Notes: generated from the letters alone by a model not told the origin. A DNA stretch of 35,825 nt from Vibrio owensii CAIM 1854 = LMG 25443 (GCF_000817815.1 NZ_JPRD01000030.1:1-35825), one strand, 5' to 3'; positions 16,414 to 24,990 are shown, counted from the stretch's first letter. Program-made: numbers and translations.

Positions 16414-18504
16414 CTATATTTCCACTCGACTTTGTGATTGTGACGATAAAAGTGGCTTGTCTTGTTGCTCACCAAGGATATCCACCAGTGGTGACGGGCG
16501 AGCAAAGAAATAACCTTGCACTTTATCGACACCACAGCCTTTCACAAAATCGTACTCTTGTTGGGTTTCCACCCCTTCTGCAACCACTTCGCAATGAGTA
16601 ATGTGGCCCAACTTTGCGACCAACTCATAGAGGTCTCTGCCCTTTTGATCGTTGGCATCGAGCAAGAGAGAACGGTCGAGCTTGATCTTATCAAACGGGT
16701 ATTTCAGCAAGTGCGGGAACGACGCATAGCCCGTACCAAAGTCATCCATCGCGATACGAATGCCTTGAGCTTGCAGCGCTTCCATGGTCTTAATCAAAAA
16801 CACCTTATTGCTAAGAATCGCTTCTTCGGTAATTTCAATTTCCAACCACTCTGGCGAGATGCCGTAGTGGGCTAAGCGCGATAGTAGGTGCGGCACAAAC
16901 TCTTCTTGCTCAATCGTCGCTACTGCGATGTTGATGGCAATACGGCGATCTTTCGACAGCGTCATTTGCTGCATATCTGCCAAGACTCTTTCAATGACCA
17001 ATTTATCCAACAGCGGCATTGAGTTGAGCATTTGGAAGTCACTCACAAACGTCGGTGGGCAAAGGTTTCCGTCTTTATCGATATAACGAAGTAACGCTTC
17101 ATAAGAGAACACGTTAACCTTCTTAGTCGACTGAAGTTTTTGATAAAACATCACCAACTCACCTTCTCGCAGTATCGTGGTTAAACGCTTTTGTGCTGTT
17201 GATTTGCTGATACTGGAGTTATTGGAGTCTCTTACATTGTTCAACAATGATTTGAATATCGAGCTCTCAATACCGGTATAGGCGGTGTTCGCACGAAACT
17301 GCGCCGAAAACTTCCCTGCGTATGCCAAGTAAAATGGTCGGTAAATGAAAACACCCAACACAATGATCAACGCTTGCAGAATTGAGCCTTCAATTTGATT
17401 TCCCATTGCCATGTAGCCACTAAAAATGGGCGGCGTCATCCAGTTCACGATGTTCTCTACTGGTGGTACTAAACCAAACGAGATACATGAATAGGTGATA
17501 ACAAAACTCACCAAAGGCACCAAAACGAAAGGCACGATCAGGATTGGGTTAAAGATGATCGGCAAGCCAAACAGCAATACTTCGTTGATGTTGAAAATCA
17601 CCAGTGGCATTGCTGCCAGAGCAAGCATCAGGTGGTTACGCTCTCTCGCGAACATCAGCACACACAGCAACAAGCTAATCGAGTTACCAGAGCCGCCCAT
17701 CGACATGAATGCATCATAAAAGCCTTGGCTAATGACGTTGAGTGGCGCATCCCCTGCTTGCCAAGCCATCATATTGGCTTCGGTGGCAGCAAAGATCTGC
17801 TGCTTAATCGCAAACAGCAAGTTGTGTCCGTTGATACCAATCGAGCCAAGTAACCCAAGCACGGTTTGATACATCAATCCGCCACTGAGCGTCAGTGGGT
17901 CGACACCCAAATCACGGACCATGCCACCAAACAACGCCATAAAAATCGCGGTGAAGTGGGACATGACCAAGGCCACCAGCACAAACAAGAAGAAGTGCAC
18001 TACGTGTTTGAGCAAGCGGGACGAGAAATCTAGGGCTTGCGGCTCTAGCAAACGTATCTTGAACAGGCTGCAATACACGTACGTCATGGTCGCGCTCAAT
18101 AAAGCGAGTAACGGATTGTTTGGCAGCATATAAGTCGCAGACAAGCTGCTGTTTTCTATCGAGACCAAATAAAACATGATCAGCGAGTAGATGATGAACA
18201 GCGCGCTCGAAACATTGGTTTTGTGGGAAAGGTAGTACCCTGCCACGACACAAAACGCACTTGGATAGAGGTTGATCAAAATGTCGGAGACGTGGAATAA
18301 CAACTGCGACAAATCAGCCAAACCGGTAAGCCTGAAAACGTGTCCGAGAAATAGAGCCAACGCATTAGACAAAGTCAGCGGAAGTAACAGCAAAGCAATA
18401 GACGCCAAATCCGTTAAATAGGACTTGGAGCTCGCTCGCCATTGACTCACCACTGCCAATAAACGTTGGGCAGGTGCAAATTTGAGTGTAAAGCCAGTTT
18501 GCAT
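16414..18504 (-). CDS. PTS EIIC-like membrane domain fused to EAL phosphodiesterase (copy 2)
   Basis: This 696-aa paralogue of the neighbouring downstream gene has the same layout: a multi-TM EIIC-like half (about 30-395) and an EAL half (about 440-675). EIIC markers are G-S-I-G-I-N-G-H, G-G-S-G-N-S-I-S and N-I-N-E-V. The last differs from the usual N-I-N-E-P, so the sugar-binding loop may have changed. The EAL half keeps E469-A-L, E-I-T-E-E, D-D-F-G-T-G-Y-A-S, K607-L-D609 and A-E-G-V-E643; the usual N-x-S reads N-I-A. It is likely an active c-di-GMP phosphodiesterase. Divergence between the copies is substantial, so the duplication looks old. No PTS partner genes are adjacent. The ATG at 18504 is the first plausible start, with a weak ribosome site. 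Confidence 0.85.
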   Translation of the reverse strand: MQTGFTLKFAPAQRLLAVVSQWRASSKSYLTDLASIALLLLPLTLSNALALFLGHVFRLTGLADLSQLLFHVSDILINLYPSAFCVVAGYYLSHKTNVSSALFIIYSLIMFYLVSIENSSLSATYMLPNNPLLALLSATMTYVYCSLFKIRLLEPQALDFSSRLLKHVVHFFLFVLVALVMSHFTAIFMALFGGMVRDLGVDPLTLSGGLMYQTVLGLLGSIGINGHNLLFAIKQQIFAATEANMMAWQAGDAPLNVISQGFYDAFMSMGGSGNSISLLLCVLMFARERNHLMLALAAMPLVIFNINEVLLFGLPIIFNPILIVPFVLVPLVSFVITYSCISFGLVPPVENIVNWMTPPIFSGYMAMGNQIEGSILQALIIVLGVFIYRPFYLAYAGKFSAQFRANTAYTGIESSIFKSLLNNVRDSNNSSISKSTAQKRLTTILREGELVMFYQKLQSTKKVNVFSYEALLRYIDKDGNLCPPTFVSDFQMLNSMPLLDKLVIERVLADMQQMTLSKDRRIAINIAVATIEQEEFVPHLLSRLAHYGISPEWLEIEITEEAILSNKVFLIKTMEALQAQGIRIAMDDFGTGYASFPHLLKYPFDKIKLDRSLLLDANDQKGRDLYELVAKLGHITHCEVVAEGVETQQEYDFVKGCGVDKVQGYFFARPSPLVDILGEQQDKPLLSSQSQSRVEI

Positions 18505-18652
18505 GGAGCATCTTATTATAAATGGGGGAGTGAGCTGTTAAACGAACAGCCGTAATTGCAACCTGTGCCTTTTAGGCGTGACCATCTATGTAGTCTTAGT
18601 TAGTAGTAATTTGTAGTTCTTAGCAGCAAACGTAAGTTGTGCGGATAGGTTG

Positions 18653-18684
18653 CGAGGCGTAATTTAGCGATTATATGCGCCTCG
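18653..18684. other. Hairpin upstream of EIIC-EAL copy 2
   Basis: CGAGGCG (18653-18659) is perfectly complementary to CGCCTCG (18678-18684), and two more inner pairs (T-G, A-T) are possible. It lies about 150 bp upstream of copy 2, without a T-run. It could be an operator or a 5' leader structure. Confidence 0.35.
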
Positions 18685-18721
18685 ATCCATTAAGATTATT
18701 TGTCGTGACGATAAGTAGATA

Positions 18722-18757
18722 CATAAAAATAACCCTCACTGTGAAAAGCGAGGGTTA
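18722..18757 (-). terminator. Terminator of MscS-family gene
   Basis: On the minus strand TAACCCTC / GAGGGTTA (8 bp) is followed by a T-rich run (TTTTTATG). It sits about 31 bp after the channel gene's stop codon. Confidence 0.8.
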
Positions 18758-18787
18758 ACATTTGCCAGATGATTATTGAGCGAGAAC

Positions 18788-19636
18788 TTAATGCTCAGTA
18801 TTCATTGGAAATCGCTGCTCATAGAGCTCCATAAAGTCTTTACGAATCAGATGCTCTAAATGATTTGCCTTGTCAGTCGGGCAGAAAATCATGATGTGCA
18901 GGATTTGCTCGCCGTTGATGTTACTTGAGATATGAATGTGCGGCTCAGCACCCGGTAGATCGACACCAGCGTGTTTCTCGATCATCGCGTTGTAACGGTG
19001 AGCCACATCGGCAAAGTAACTGCAATGTTCATCAATCTTATCGGTCAGTAACGGCAAAAGTGGGTAGAGATTGACGAAGTCTTTCACCACGACAGAAAAG
19101 TCATGGTAGACGTAACGCTTCATGAAGTTGAGGTTCTTCACTGGGTAGGTGAAAAACATACTGTTAGGCAACGTCGCGGTTTTCCCCGTGAAGTGGTATT
19201 GCCCATGATGCAGATCGATTTCTTGAATCACTGTCGCCATCATGTTGTGCTCAATAACCTCACCACACAGCTTGCCGACTTCAATCCAGTCACCAATGCG
19301 GAATGAACGCGAACTGGCTCGTTGAATCGAACCGGTAAAACAAAGAATAATCTCTTTGGATGCGACCACAATCGCCACTGCAATCGCCGTAACGCTTAGG
19401 GCGAACTCGCTGATTTCTGATTGCCATAAGATGAACAACAGAATCAGAGTGAGAGCAAATGTGCCGTTTTTGGTTCTCGACATCCAACTGCGTTGTTCTT
19501 CCGTAATGAAGGCATCGTCGCCACGAATTCGAGACAAAATCAAACGACGTAGAACAATGATAAACAGCAGGATTAACGCGGAAAATAAAATCTTGTGAGT
19601 GAGAAGAAAATCGACGACTAACTGCACTTTCTCCAT
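18788..19636 (-). CDS. Small-conductance mechanosensitive (MscS-family) channel
   Basis: This 282-aa inner-membrane protein of the MscS family probably releases solutes on osmotic downshock. Predicted helices lie at about 13-33, 58-74 and 78-108. The last leads into the pore and beta-domain junction S-F-R-I-G-D-W-I-E-V-G, a family hallmark. Then come the beta-domain (to about 170, with L-P-N-S-M-F-F near its end) and an alpha/beta C-terminal cage. A GGGAGT ribosome site precedes the ATG. The pore helix is richer in Ala/Val/Ile than the Gly/Ala-zipper of E. coli MscS, so it belongs to a divergent subgroup such as YbdG-like. It is monocistronic. Confidence 0.85.
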   Translation of the reverse strand: MEKVQLVVDFLLTHKILFSALILLFIIVLRRLILSRIRGDDAFITEEQRSWMSRTKNGTFALTLILLFILWQSEISEFALSVTAIAVAIVVASKEIILCFTGSIQRASSRSFRIGDWIEVGKLCGEVIEHNMMATVIQEIDLHHGQYHFTGKTATLPNSMFFTYPVKNLNFMKRYVYHDFSVVVKDFVNLYPLLPLLTDKIDEHCSYFADVAHRYNAMIEKHAGVDLPGAEPHIHISSNINGEQILHIMIFCPTDKANHLEHLIRKDFMELYEQRFPMNTEH

Positions 19637-19733
19637 TACCCGACTCCCTGTTTGGTTTAGATAGGTTGACCTTTCATGCTAAATATCGCTCAGAAAACAG
19701 ATAGCTAGCTTGCGAGAGGACAACCTTACCAAA

Positions 19734-20639
19734 TTATTCAGTCGGTTGCCCCAGTTCGCTCTCTTTAAATACGATAAACGCACGGCGGTTTAAAGCATTG
19801 GCTTCTGGAGATTCTTCGTTGATCACAGGTTGAAGCTCACCAAAGGCTTTTACTTCCCACACAAACTGCGATGGTTCGAGTTTCGTCTTGAGATACGCCA
19901 CCACGGTTTGCGCTCTTCGCTCCGCCAATTGTTCATTATAAGAGAGCGAACCCACTTGGTCGGTATGACCAGCCACCATAATGCTACCTTCTAAACCTTG
20001 CAGTTTTGCGATGAAATCATCTAATTGTGAAAGGTCTTCCGGTTTTAATTCCGACTTATCGAAATCAAAGTGTGGCGTCATCGCCATGTAGATCTTACGT
20101 TCTGGTTTTGGCGGCTCACAGAAAGGCATCTCTTCGTACTTCTTCGCCTCTTCAAACATCACGTAAGCACGACGGTTTTCGGCACGAGCTTGATCCGATT
20201 TACCCAACGCTAGCGGCTGCGACTCACCAAAGTGCTTTACTTCCCAATCGTATTGCGCTGGGTCGAGTTGTTGCTGGAGGTACGCTTCTACCGATTCAGC
20301 ACGGCGCATAGACAGCTTCTCGTTATATTCGTCAGAGCCTTTAAAATCGGTGTGACCAACAATCGTAATGCGCCCACTCAAGCCTTGAATATCACGGATA
20401 AACGCATCTAGGCTTGCCGCATCGGCTTCGCGAATGATGGATTTATCGAAGTCGAAGTGCTCGGCAACCGCAATATGGATTTCGCGTTGCGGCGCTAAAC
20501 ATTCACTGATCAGAAACTTGGAGACATTGACATCGGCAAACTTTTCTCGGTTCTCTTGGCTTACATACGCATCCGCCGAACACCCTGCCAATATTGCCCC
20601 TGCGATCATGCCGCTTAACAAACGAATCGTCGTTTTCAT
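19734..20639 (-). CDS. Lipoprotein with two tandem OmpA-like domains
   Basis: This 301-aa envelope protein has a lipobox I-L-A-G-C with lipidated Cys20; the following residue is Ser, not Asp, which favours outer-membrane sorting. Two OmpA C-terminal (peptidoglycan-binding) domains follow in tandem, about 51-164 and 181-293. Both carry H-F-D-F-D-K-S, then G-H-T-D-x-x-G-S-x-x-Y-N-E-x-L and R-R-A, which includes the Asp and Arg that bind diaminopimelate in OmpA/Pal. The closing W-E-V-K-x-F-G-E-x-Q-P occurs in both copies, so internal duplication is clear. There is no beta-barrel. It probably tethers the outer membrane to peptidoglycan, or serves a larger machine. It starts 9 bp after a truncated dehydrogenase frame, with a GAGGG ribosome site. 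Confidence 0.9.
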   Translation of the reverse strand: MKTTIRLLSGMIAGAILAGCSADAYVSQENREKFADVNVSKFLISECLAPQREIHIAVAEHFDFDKSIIREADAASLDAFIRDIQGLSGRITIVGHTDFKGSDEYNEKLSMRRAESVEAYLQQQLDPAQYDWEVKHFGESQPLALGKSDQARAENRRAYVMFEEAKKYEEMPFCEPPKPERKIYMAMTPHFDFDKSELKPEDLSQLDDFIAKLQGLEGSIMVAGHTDQVGSLSYNEQLAERRAQTVVAYLKTKLEPSQFVWEVKAFGELQPVINEESPEANALNRRAFIVFKESELGQPTE

Positions 20640-20648
20640 ATCGCCCTC

Positions 20649-20972
20649 TTATAACTTACCAACTAGGTTAACGTCAATCACACGTGAAAACTCTTCAAAA
20701 GTCAGCTGTTGAATGGTTTTGTTAAAGTTGGCGATCGCACCATTGTTGATGAGAACATCGACTTTGCCGTACTTTCTTTGGATCTCATCAAAAGCTTGTT
20801 CAATCTGCTCTGATCGCCCTAAATCAACGAGGTGAAAATCCATATCTGGATTCTTATTGGGTGCAATGTCTAGCACGATAACTTTTGCTTGTTGCTCAAG
20901 GTAGGCAAGAGCAAGGTGTTGACCAATACCTTGGCTACCGCCAGTAATCACGACCACTTTATCTTTATACAT
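20649..20972 (-). pseudogene. Truncated short-chain dehydrogenase (N-terminal half only)
   Basis: This 107-aa frame is the first half of a classical SDR. It has the NAD(P)-binding T-G-G-S-Q-G-I-G turn (residues about 10-17), D-L near residue 51, the structural N-N-G-A and the helix-4 Asn in D-V-N-L-V-G. It then stops, with no catalytic Y-x-x-x-K and roughly 130-140 residues missing compared with the usual 240-250 aa. The stop lies 9 bp before the OmpA-like lipoprotein, so the 3' half was probably lost by deletion. A short protein may still be made, but it cannot be an active dehydrogenase. The ATG is plausible, with a weak ribosome site. Confidence 0.75.
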
Positions 20973-21023
20973 ACAGAGTTCTTAATTGTTTTTAATGTCC
21001 TCAATTCTAGAGCCCAAACGCAT

Positions 21024-21059
21024 AAAAAAATAGGCACGATTCTCGCAAAATCGTGCCTA
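21024..21059 (-). terminator. Terminator of pst operon
   Basis: TAGGCACGAT / ATCGTGCCTA form a perfect 10-bp stem with a 9-nt loop. Seven A on the left give a T-run on the minus strand. It begins about 38 bp after the pstB stop, so the operon ends without phoU. Confidence 0.9.
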
Positions 21060-21097
21060 AAGGGTGCTGAGTCAACAGCCGCTATTGTTGTTATTCG

Positions 21098-21958
21098 TTA
21101 TCCAAAATCACCAGAGATGTATCGCTTAGTACGATCATTATCTGGGCGGTGGAAAATTTTATCGGTCGTGCCATATTCTTCTAACTTACCGAGGTACATA
21201 AAACCGGTGTAATCAGAGATGCGCATCGCTTGCTGCATGTTATGCGTAACGATAACAATGGTGTATTTTTCGCGCAGTTCAGTAATCAAGGTTTCAATCG
21301 CTGCAGTCGCAATTGGGTCAAGCGCAGAAGTCGGTTCATCCATCAAGATTACTTCAGGCTCTAGAGCGATCGTACGTGCGATACATAAACGCTGCTGCTG
21401 ACCACCAGATAGGCCATTTGCATCGGCATCCAGTTTGTCTTTCACCTCTTCCCACAAGTGCGCGCGTTTTAATGCAGACTCAACACGATCTTTGATTTCT
21501 GCTTTGCTAAACGTACCTTGGATTTTAAGACCAAACGCCATGTTCTCGTAAATCGACATTGGGAATGGCGTCGGCTTTTGGAAAACCATTCCGACTTTAG
21601 AACGCAACTCATTAACATCGGTGTTGTTAAAGATGCTTTCGCCATCCAACAAGATCTCACCTTCCGCGTACTGATGACCGTACAAATCGTAAATTCGGTT
21701 TAAGGTACGAAGAAGCGTGGATTTACCACAACCCGAAGGGCCAATAAGTGCCGTCACACGGTTTTTGTAAATCGGCATGGATACCGATTTCAGTGCTGCA
21801 TCTGCGCCTTTGTTGTAGTAAAAATTTAAGTTTTGAATATCCATACGATGAGTCAGATTTGCTGTCACATCGTTGGTATTAATGCTGTCTACCAAAGTGC
21901 TCATAGTAGGTCCGTTCATGTTGTTTGTAGTGACTGGGTTTAAAGTTGCCGTGTTCAT
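21098..21958 (-). CDS. pstB: Phosphate ABC transporter ATP-binding protein PstB
   Basis: This 286-aa ATPase is part of the high-affinity phosphate importer PstSCAB. Walker A is G73-P-S-G-C-G-K-S. The PstB-type Q-loop is F-Q-K-P-T-P-F-P-M-S-I-Y-E-N, the signature is L-S-G-G-Q-Q-Q-R and Walker B is V-I-L-M-D-E-P-T-S-A-L-D. The N-terminal 35-40 residues are a variable extension. Its ATG overlaps the pstA stop as ATGA, giving translational coupling. Internal Met14 or Met19 could also be the real start. It is the last gene of the operon. Confidence 0.96.
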   Translation of the reverse strand: MNTATLNPVTTNNMNGPTMSTLVDSINTNDVTANLTHRMDIQNLNFYYNKGADAALKSVSMPIYKNRVTALIGPSGCGKSTLLRTLNRIYDLYGHQYAEGEILLDGESIFNNTDVNELRSKVGMVFQKPTPFPMSIYENMAFGLKIQGTFSKAEIKDRVESALKRAHLWEEVKDKLDADANGLSGGQQQRLCIARTIALEPEVILMDEPTSALDPIATAAIETLITELREKYTIVIVTHNMQQAMRISDYTGFMYLGKLEEYGTTDKIFHRPDNDRTKRYISGDFG

Positions 21959-22791
21959 GCTCTTCTCGCTTTAAATAGCTGCGGCAACGAGGTCGCCAGT
22001 ACGTTAACAATCAAAATAAAGGTCGTGATAATCAGTGCGCCAGCCCATGCTAGCTCCTGCCACGATGTGTATGGACTCATCGCAAACTGGTAAATCGTTA
22101 CTGGCAAGTTTGCCATCGGTTTGCTCATGTCCGTGGTCATAAAACTGCTGTTTAGCGCGGTAAACAACAAGGGTGCCGTTTCGCCTGAGATACGTGCGAT
22201 AGACAATAGAATCGCTGTAATAATACCCGGCGCTGCAGCTCGGTAGCTTAGCTGGGTAATCACGCGCCATTTGGGTGCGCCTACGCCACTGCCCGCTTCT
22301 TTCAATGTTGGTGGAACAAGACGAAGCATCTCTTCGGTTGATGCCACAATCACTGGCAATGCAAGGACCGCGAGTGCAATTGCCCCCGCCCAACCCGAGT
22401 AACCACCAGTTGGAACCACAATCAAAGCGTAAACAAACAGACCGACGAGAATCGATGGTGCGCTCATTAGCATGCCGTTAAGGAAGCGCAAAGACTCAGC
22501 AATCTTGTTGTCTTTACCTGCCTCAGCAAGCCAAGTACCAGCCAGAACACCAATCGGCGCTGCGATTAAAATGCCTAAACCAGTCAGCATCAAACTACCA
22601 ATTAGAGCGTTTTTCAAACCACCTTGGCTGCCAGGACCTGGAGTCAGTTCAGTGAAGATAGCCAAACTCAAGCCCTTCACGCCTTCACCAACAAGCGTGT
22701 ACAAAATACTGGCGAGTACAAAGACACCGAATGCAGCTGACAAAGAACAAAACGCTAAGAAACTAAAGTTCTTTAATTTTCTAGTATTCAT
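21955..22791 (-). CDS. pstA: Phosphate ABC transporter permease PstA
   Basis: This 278-aa inner-membrane permease is one half of the phosphate channel. It has about six predicted TM helices and a BPD_transp_1 coupling loop of the EAA type: E-A-G-S-G-V-G-A-P-K-W-R-V-I, with the following A-A-P-G-I. P-G-P-G-S-Q-G-G-L-K-N-A-L near residue 50 is typical of PstA. It overlaps both neighbours by ATGA junctions, marking a tightly coupled operon. Confidence 0.95.
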   Translation of the reverse strand: MNTRKLKNFSFLAFCSLSAAFGVFVLASILYTLVGEGVKGLSLAIFTELTPGPGSQGGLKNALIGSLMLTGLGILIAAPIGVLAGTWLAEAGKDNKIAESLRFLNGMLMSAPSILVGLFVYALIVVPTGGYSGWAGAIALAVLALPVIVASTEEMLRLVPPTLKEAGSGVGAPKWRVITQLSYRAAAPGIITAILLSIARISGETAPLLFTALNSSFMTTDMSKPMANLPVTIYQFAMSPYTSWQELAWAGALIITTFILIVNVLATSLPQLFKARRA

Positions 22792-23717
22792 GATGACTTC
22801 CTTAGTAAACGTCGAGCAAAGCCCATCACGAAGAAAGTGATAATAAAGAGCACAACGCCAAGCCCAATAAGCGAAGCGATATGAATTGGGTCTGTCGCTT
22901 CATTAAACTGCTGAGCAATCGTCGATGAAATTGAGCTCGCTGGCATAAAGAATGAGAACTCAATACGACTCGCACCACCGATAACAAAAGCCACCGCCAT
23001 TGTTTCACCAAGTGCTCGCCCTAGGCCAAGGATGCCAGCACTCACCGTTGCATTTTTCACTTTTGGGATAAGAACTTTGGTGATCACCTCAAATGGTGTC
23101 GCACCTGTTCCATACGCCGCTTCACGAAGTACATCAGGAACCGATTTAAGTGCGTCACGCGTCAATGACGTCATGATTGGCAGAATCATAAATGAAAGGA
23201 TAATGCCCGCCGCTAACAAACCGATACCAATCGGTGGCCCATTAAACCAGCTACCGATCAAAGGAATATCAACTAAATGCATGCCTGCCCACATATGGAA
23301 CCCTTCAGAGAACCAAGGAACAAAGACAAACAATCCCCACATACCATAGATAATGCTTGGTACGGCAGCGAGTAGCTCAATGGCTTTACTCACTGGCTGA
23401 CTTAGCCATTTAGGTGCTAGTTCAGCGAGGAACACTGCCGTACCTAATGCGATAGGTGCAGCAATAACAATAGCGATAAAAGAAGTAACAAGTGTGCCGT
23501 AAATTGCAGAGGCAGCACCAAATTGACCATTAATAGGGTCCCAAATATCTCTAAATACAAAGCCAGGGCCAAATTCTTTAAAAGCAGGCCACCCACCTTC
23601 AATTAGTGATAATAAAATACCAATTAGAGTCACAAAGATTAATAAAGCACTCGCGAAACTCAATTTATTAAAAACCGAATCACCATTTACTTTATTTTTA
23701 ATAGCTAATGTAGTCAT
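22788..23717 (-). CDS. pstC: Phosphate ABC transporter permease PstC
   Basis: This 309-aa permease partners PstA. It has about six TM helices, the periplasmic segment G-A-A-S-A-I-Y-G-T-L, the V-P-S-I-I-Y-G-M-W-G-L helix and the coupling loop E-A-A-Y-G-T-G-A-T-P-F-E-V-I. L-G-R-A-L-G-E-T-M-A-V near the C-terminus is a PstC hallmark. Its TGA overlaps the pstA ATG. It lies 51 bp after pstS, and a hairpin in that gap may reduce its level relative to pstS. The ribosome site is weak. Confidence 0.95.
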   Translation of the reverse strand: MTTLAIKNKVNGDSVFNKLSFASALLIFVTLIGILLSLIEGGWPAFKEFGPGFVFRDIWDPINGQFGAASAIYGTLVTSFIAIVIAAPIALGTAVFLAELAPKWLSQPVSKAIELLAAVPSIIYGMWGLFVFVPWFSEGFHMWAGMHLVDIPLIGSWFNGPPIGIGLLAAGIILSFMILPIMTSLTRDALKSVPDVLREAAYGTGATPFEVITKVLIPKVKNATVSAGILGLGRALGETMAVAFVIGGASRIEFSFFMPASSISSTIAQQFNEATDPIHIASLIGLGVVLFIITFFVMGFARRLLRKSS

Positions 23718-23729
23718 AATATTTTATTC

Positions 23730-23761
23730 AGTTGTCTGGAGAACATATTCCCCAGACAACT
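23730..23761 (-). other. Strong hairpin between pstS and pstC
   Basis: AGTTGTCTGG (23730-23739) pairs perfectly with CCAGACAACT (23752-23761). No T-run follows. Such intercistronic stems after binding-protein genes often protect the upstream mRNA from 3' decay or cause partial termination, giving more binding protein than permease. Confidence 0.7.
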
Positions 23762-23768
23762 TAATGAA

Positions 23769-24812
23769 TTATTGAATAATCGCTTGGCCGTCTGATTTCA
23801 AACCATTTTTCCAAGTTTCGTTAACCATGTTAACTACCTTGCTTGGCATTGGGATGTAATCTAACTCTTCCGCAAGCTCACCTTGCTCATAGCTCCACTC
23901 AAAGAACTTCACGATTTCTTTTGCTTTGTTCGCATCCGATTGGTCTGTGTGCATAAGGATGAACGTAGCAGCCGTCATTGGCCAAGAATCAGCACCTGGC
24001 TGGTCGTTTAGTAGAAGGTGATAACCTGGTGCATTTTCCCAATCAGCGTTAGCTGCAGCTGATTGGAAAGTGTCCATACTTGGGTTTAGGAACTTGCCTT
24101 CTTTAGACTGCATTTGGGTGTAAGCAAGGTCGTTTTGCTTAGCAAATGCGTATTCCACATAACCGATCGCACCGCGAGTACGGTTTACAAAGTTTGCTAC
24201 ACCTGCATTACCGTTACCGCCAATGGTTGTTGCTTTCTTTGGCCATGTGATGTCTTTACCAACGCCAATAGATTCGTGCCATTCAGGGCTTACGCGGTCT
24301 AGGTAATCCGTAAAGTTGTAAGTCGTACCAGAACCGTCCGAACGGTGCACTACGTAGATAGGTTGATTTGGTAACTCCACGCCTTCGTTTAGCGCTGCAA
24401 TCGCCGGATCATTCCAGTTCTTGATGTTGCCTAGGTAGATGTCAGCAAGCACTTCACCTGTTAGCTTAACTTCACCAGCATCGATGCCTGGGATGTTTAC
24501 TACAGGAACAATTGCCCCCATCACCATAGGGAACTGAATCATGCCCTCTTTGTTCAACTCTTCAATAGTCAACGGCGCATCTGTCGCACCAAAGTCTACT
24601 GTGTTTGCTGTGATCTGACGGATACCGCCGCCAGAACCAATCGCTTGATAGTTAATCTGAACGCCCGTTTCCTTTTGGTACTGCTCAGCCCACTTCGCAT
24701 AAATTGGATGAGGGAATGTCGCACCAGCGCCATTGATCGTTGTTTTGGCAGCAACGCCGAATGATGCTGCAACCAGAACTGAAGACACTAGAGCTGATTT
24801 CATGAATTTCAC
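23769..24812 (-). CDS. pstS: Periplasmic phosphate-binding protein PstS
   Basis: This 347-aa precursor has a Sec signal peptide of about 22 residues (G-V-A-A-K). The mature protein has the class hallmarks I-N-G-A-G-A-T-F-P-x-P, G-S-G-G-G and D-F-G-A-T-D-A-P-L, plus R-S-D-G-S-G-T-T-Y-N-F, which supply phosphate-binding residues. It delivers phosphate to PstCA. The start is GTG at 24812, chosen because GGAG lies 7 nt upstream; an ATG three codons later would be 16 nt from it. A candidate Pho box lies upstream, so it is likely induced by phosphate starvation. Confidence 0.95.
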   Translation of the reverse strand: MKFMKSALVSSVLVAASFGVAAKTTINGAGATFPHPIYAKWAEQYQKETGVQINYQAIGSGGGIRQITANTVDFGATDAPLTIEELNKEGMIQFPMVMGAIVPVVNIPGIDAGEVKLTGEVLADIYLGNIKNWNDPAIAALNEGVELPNQPIYVVHRSDGSGTTYNFTDYLDRVSPEWHESIGVGKDITWPKKATTIGGNGNAGVANFVNRTRGAIGYVEYAFAKQNDLAYTQMQSKEGKFLNPSMDTFQSAAANADWENAPGYHLLLNDQPGADSWPMTAATFILMHTDQSDANKAKEIVKFFEWSYEQGELAEELDYIPMPSKVVNMVNETWKNGLKSDGQAIIQ

Positions 24813-24968
24813 AATATATCTCCGATATAATTTAGCGATTAAGTTGGGCTAATAAAAAGCAACATTTAATTAGCCCAGATTAGTTTTAGTGTTCAAGTAA
24901 AACTAGGTATTGAAATAAATCCAACAATCAATCGGTGCTCACCAATCGACGGGTGCAGATTAGAAATT

Positions 24969-24990
24969 CAATATGACAGTTTTATTAAAC
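24969..24990 (-). promoter_or_regulatory. Candidate Pho box (PhoB site) for pstSCAB
   Basis: The minus strand reads GTTTAAT-AAAA-CTGTCAT-ATTG. The second direct-repeat unit matches CTGTCAT perfectly and the AAAA spacer fits; the first unit matches 4 of 7. It sits about 157 bp upstream of the pstS start. Confidence 0.65.
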
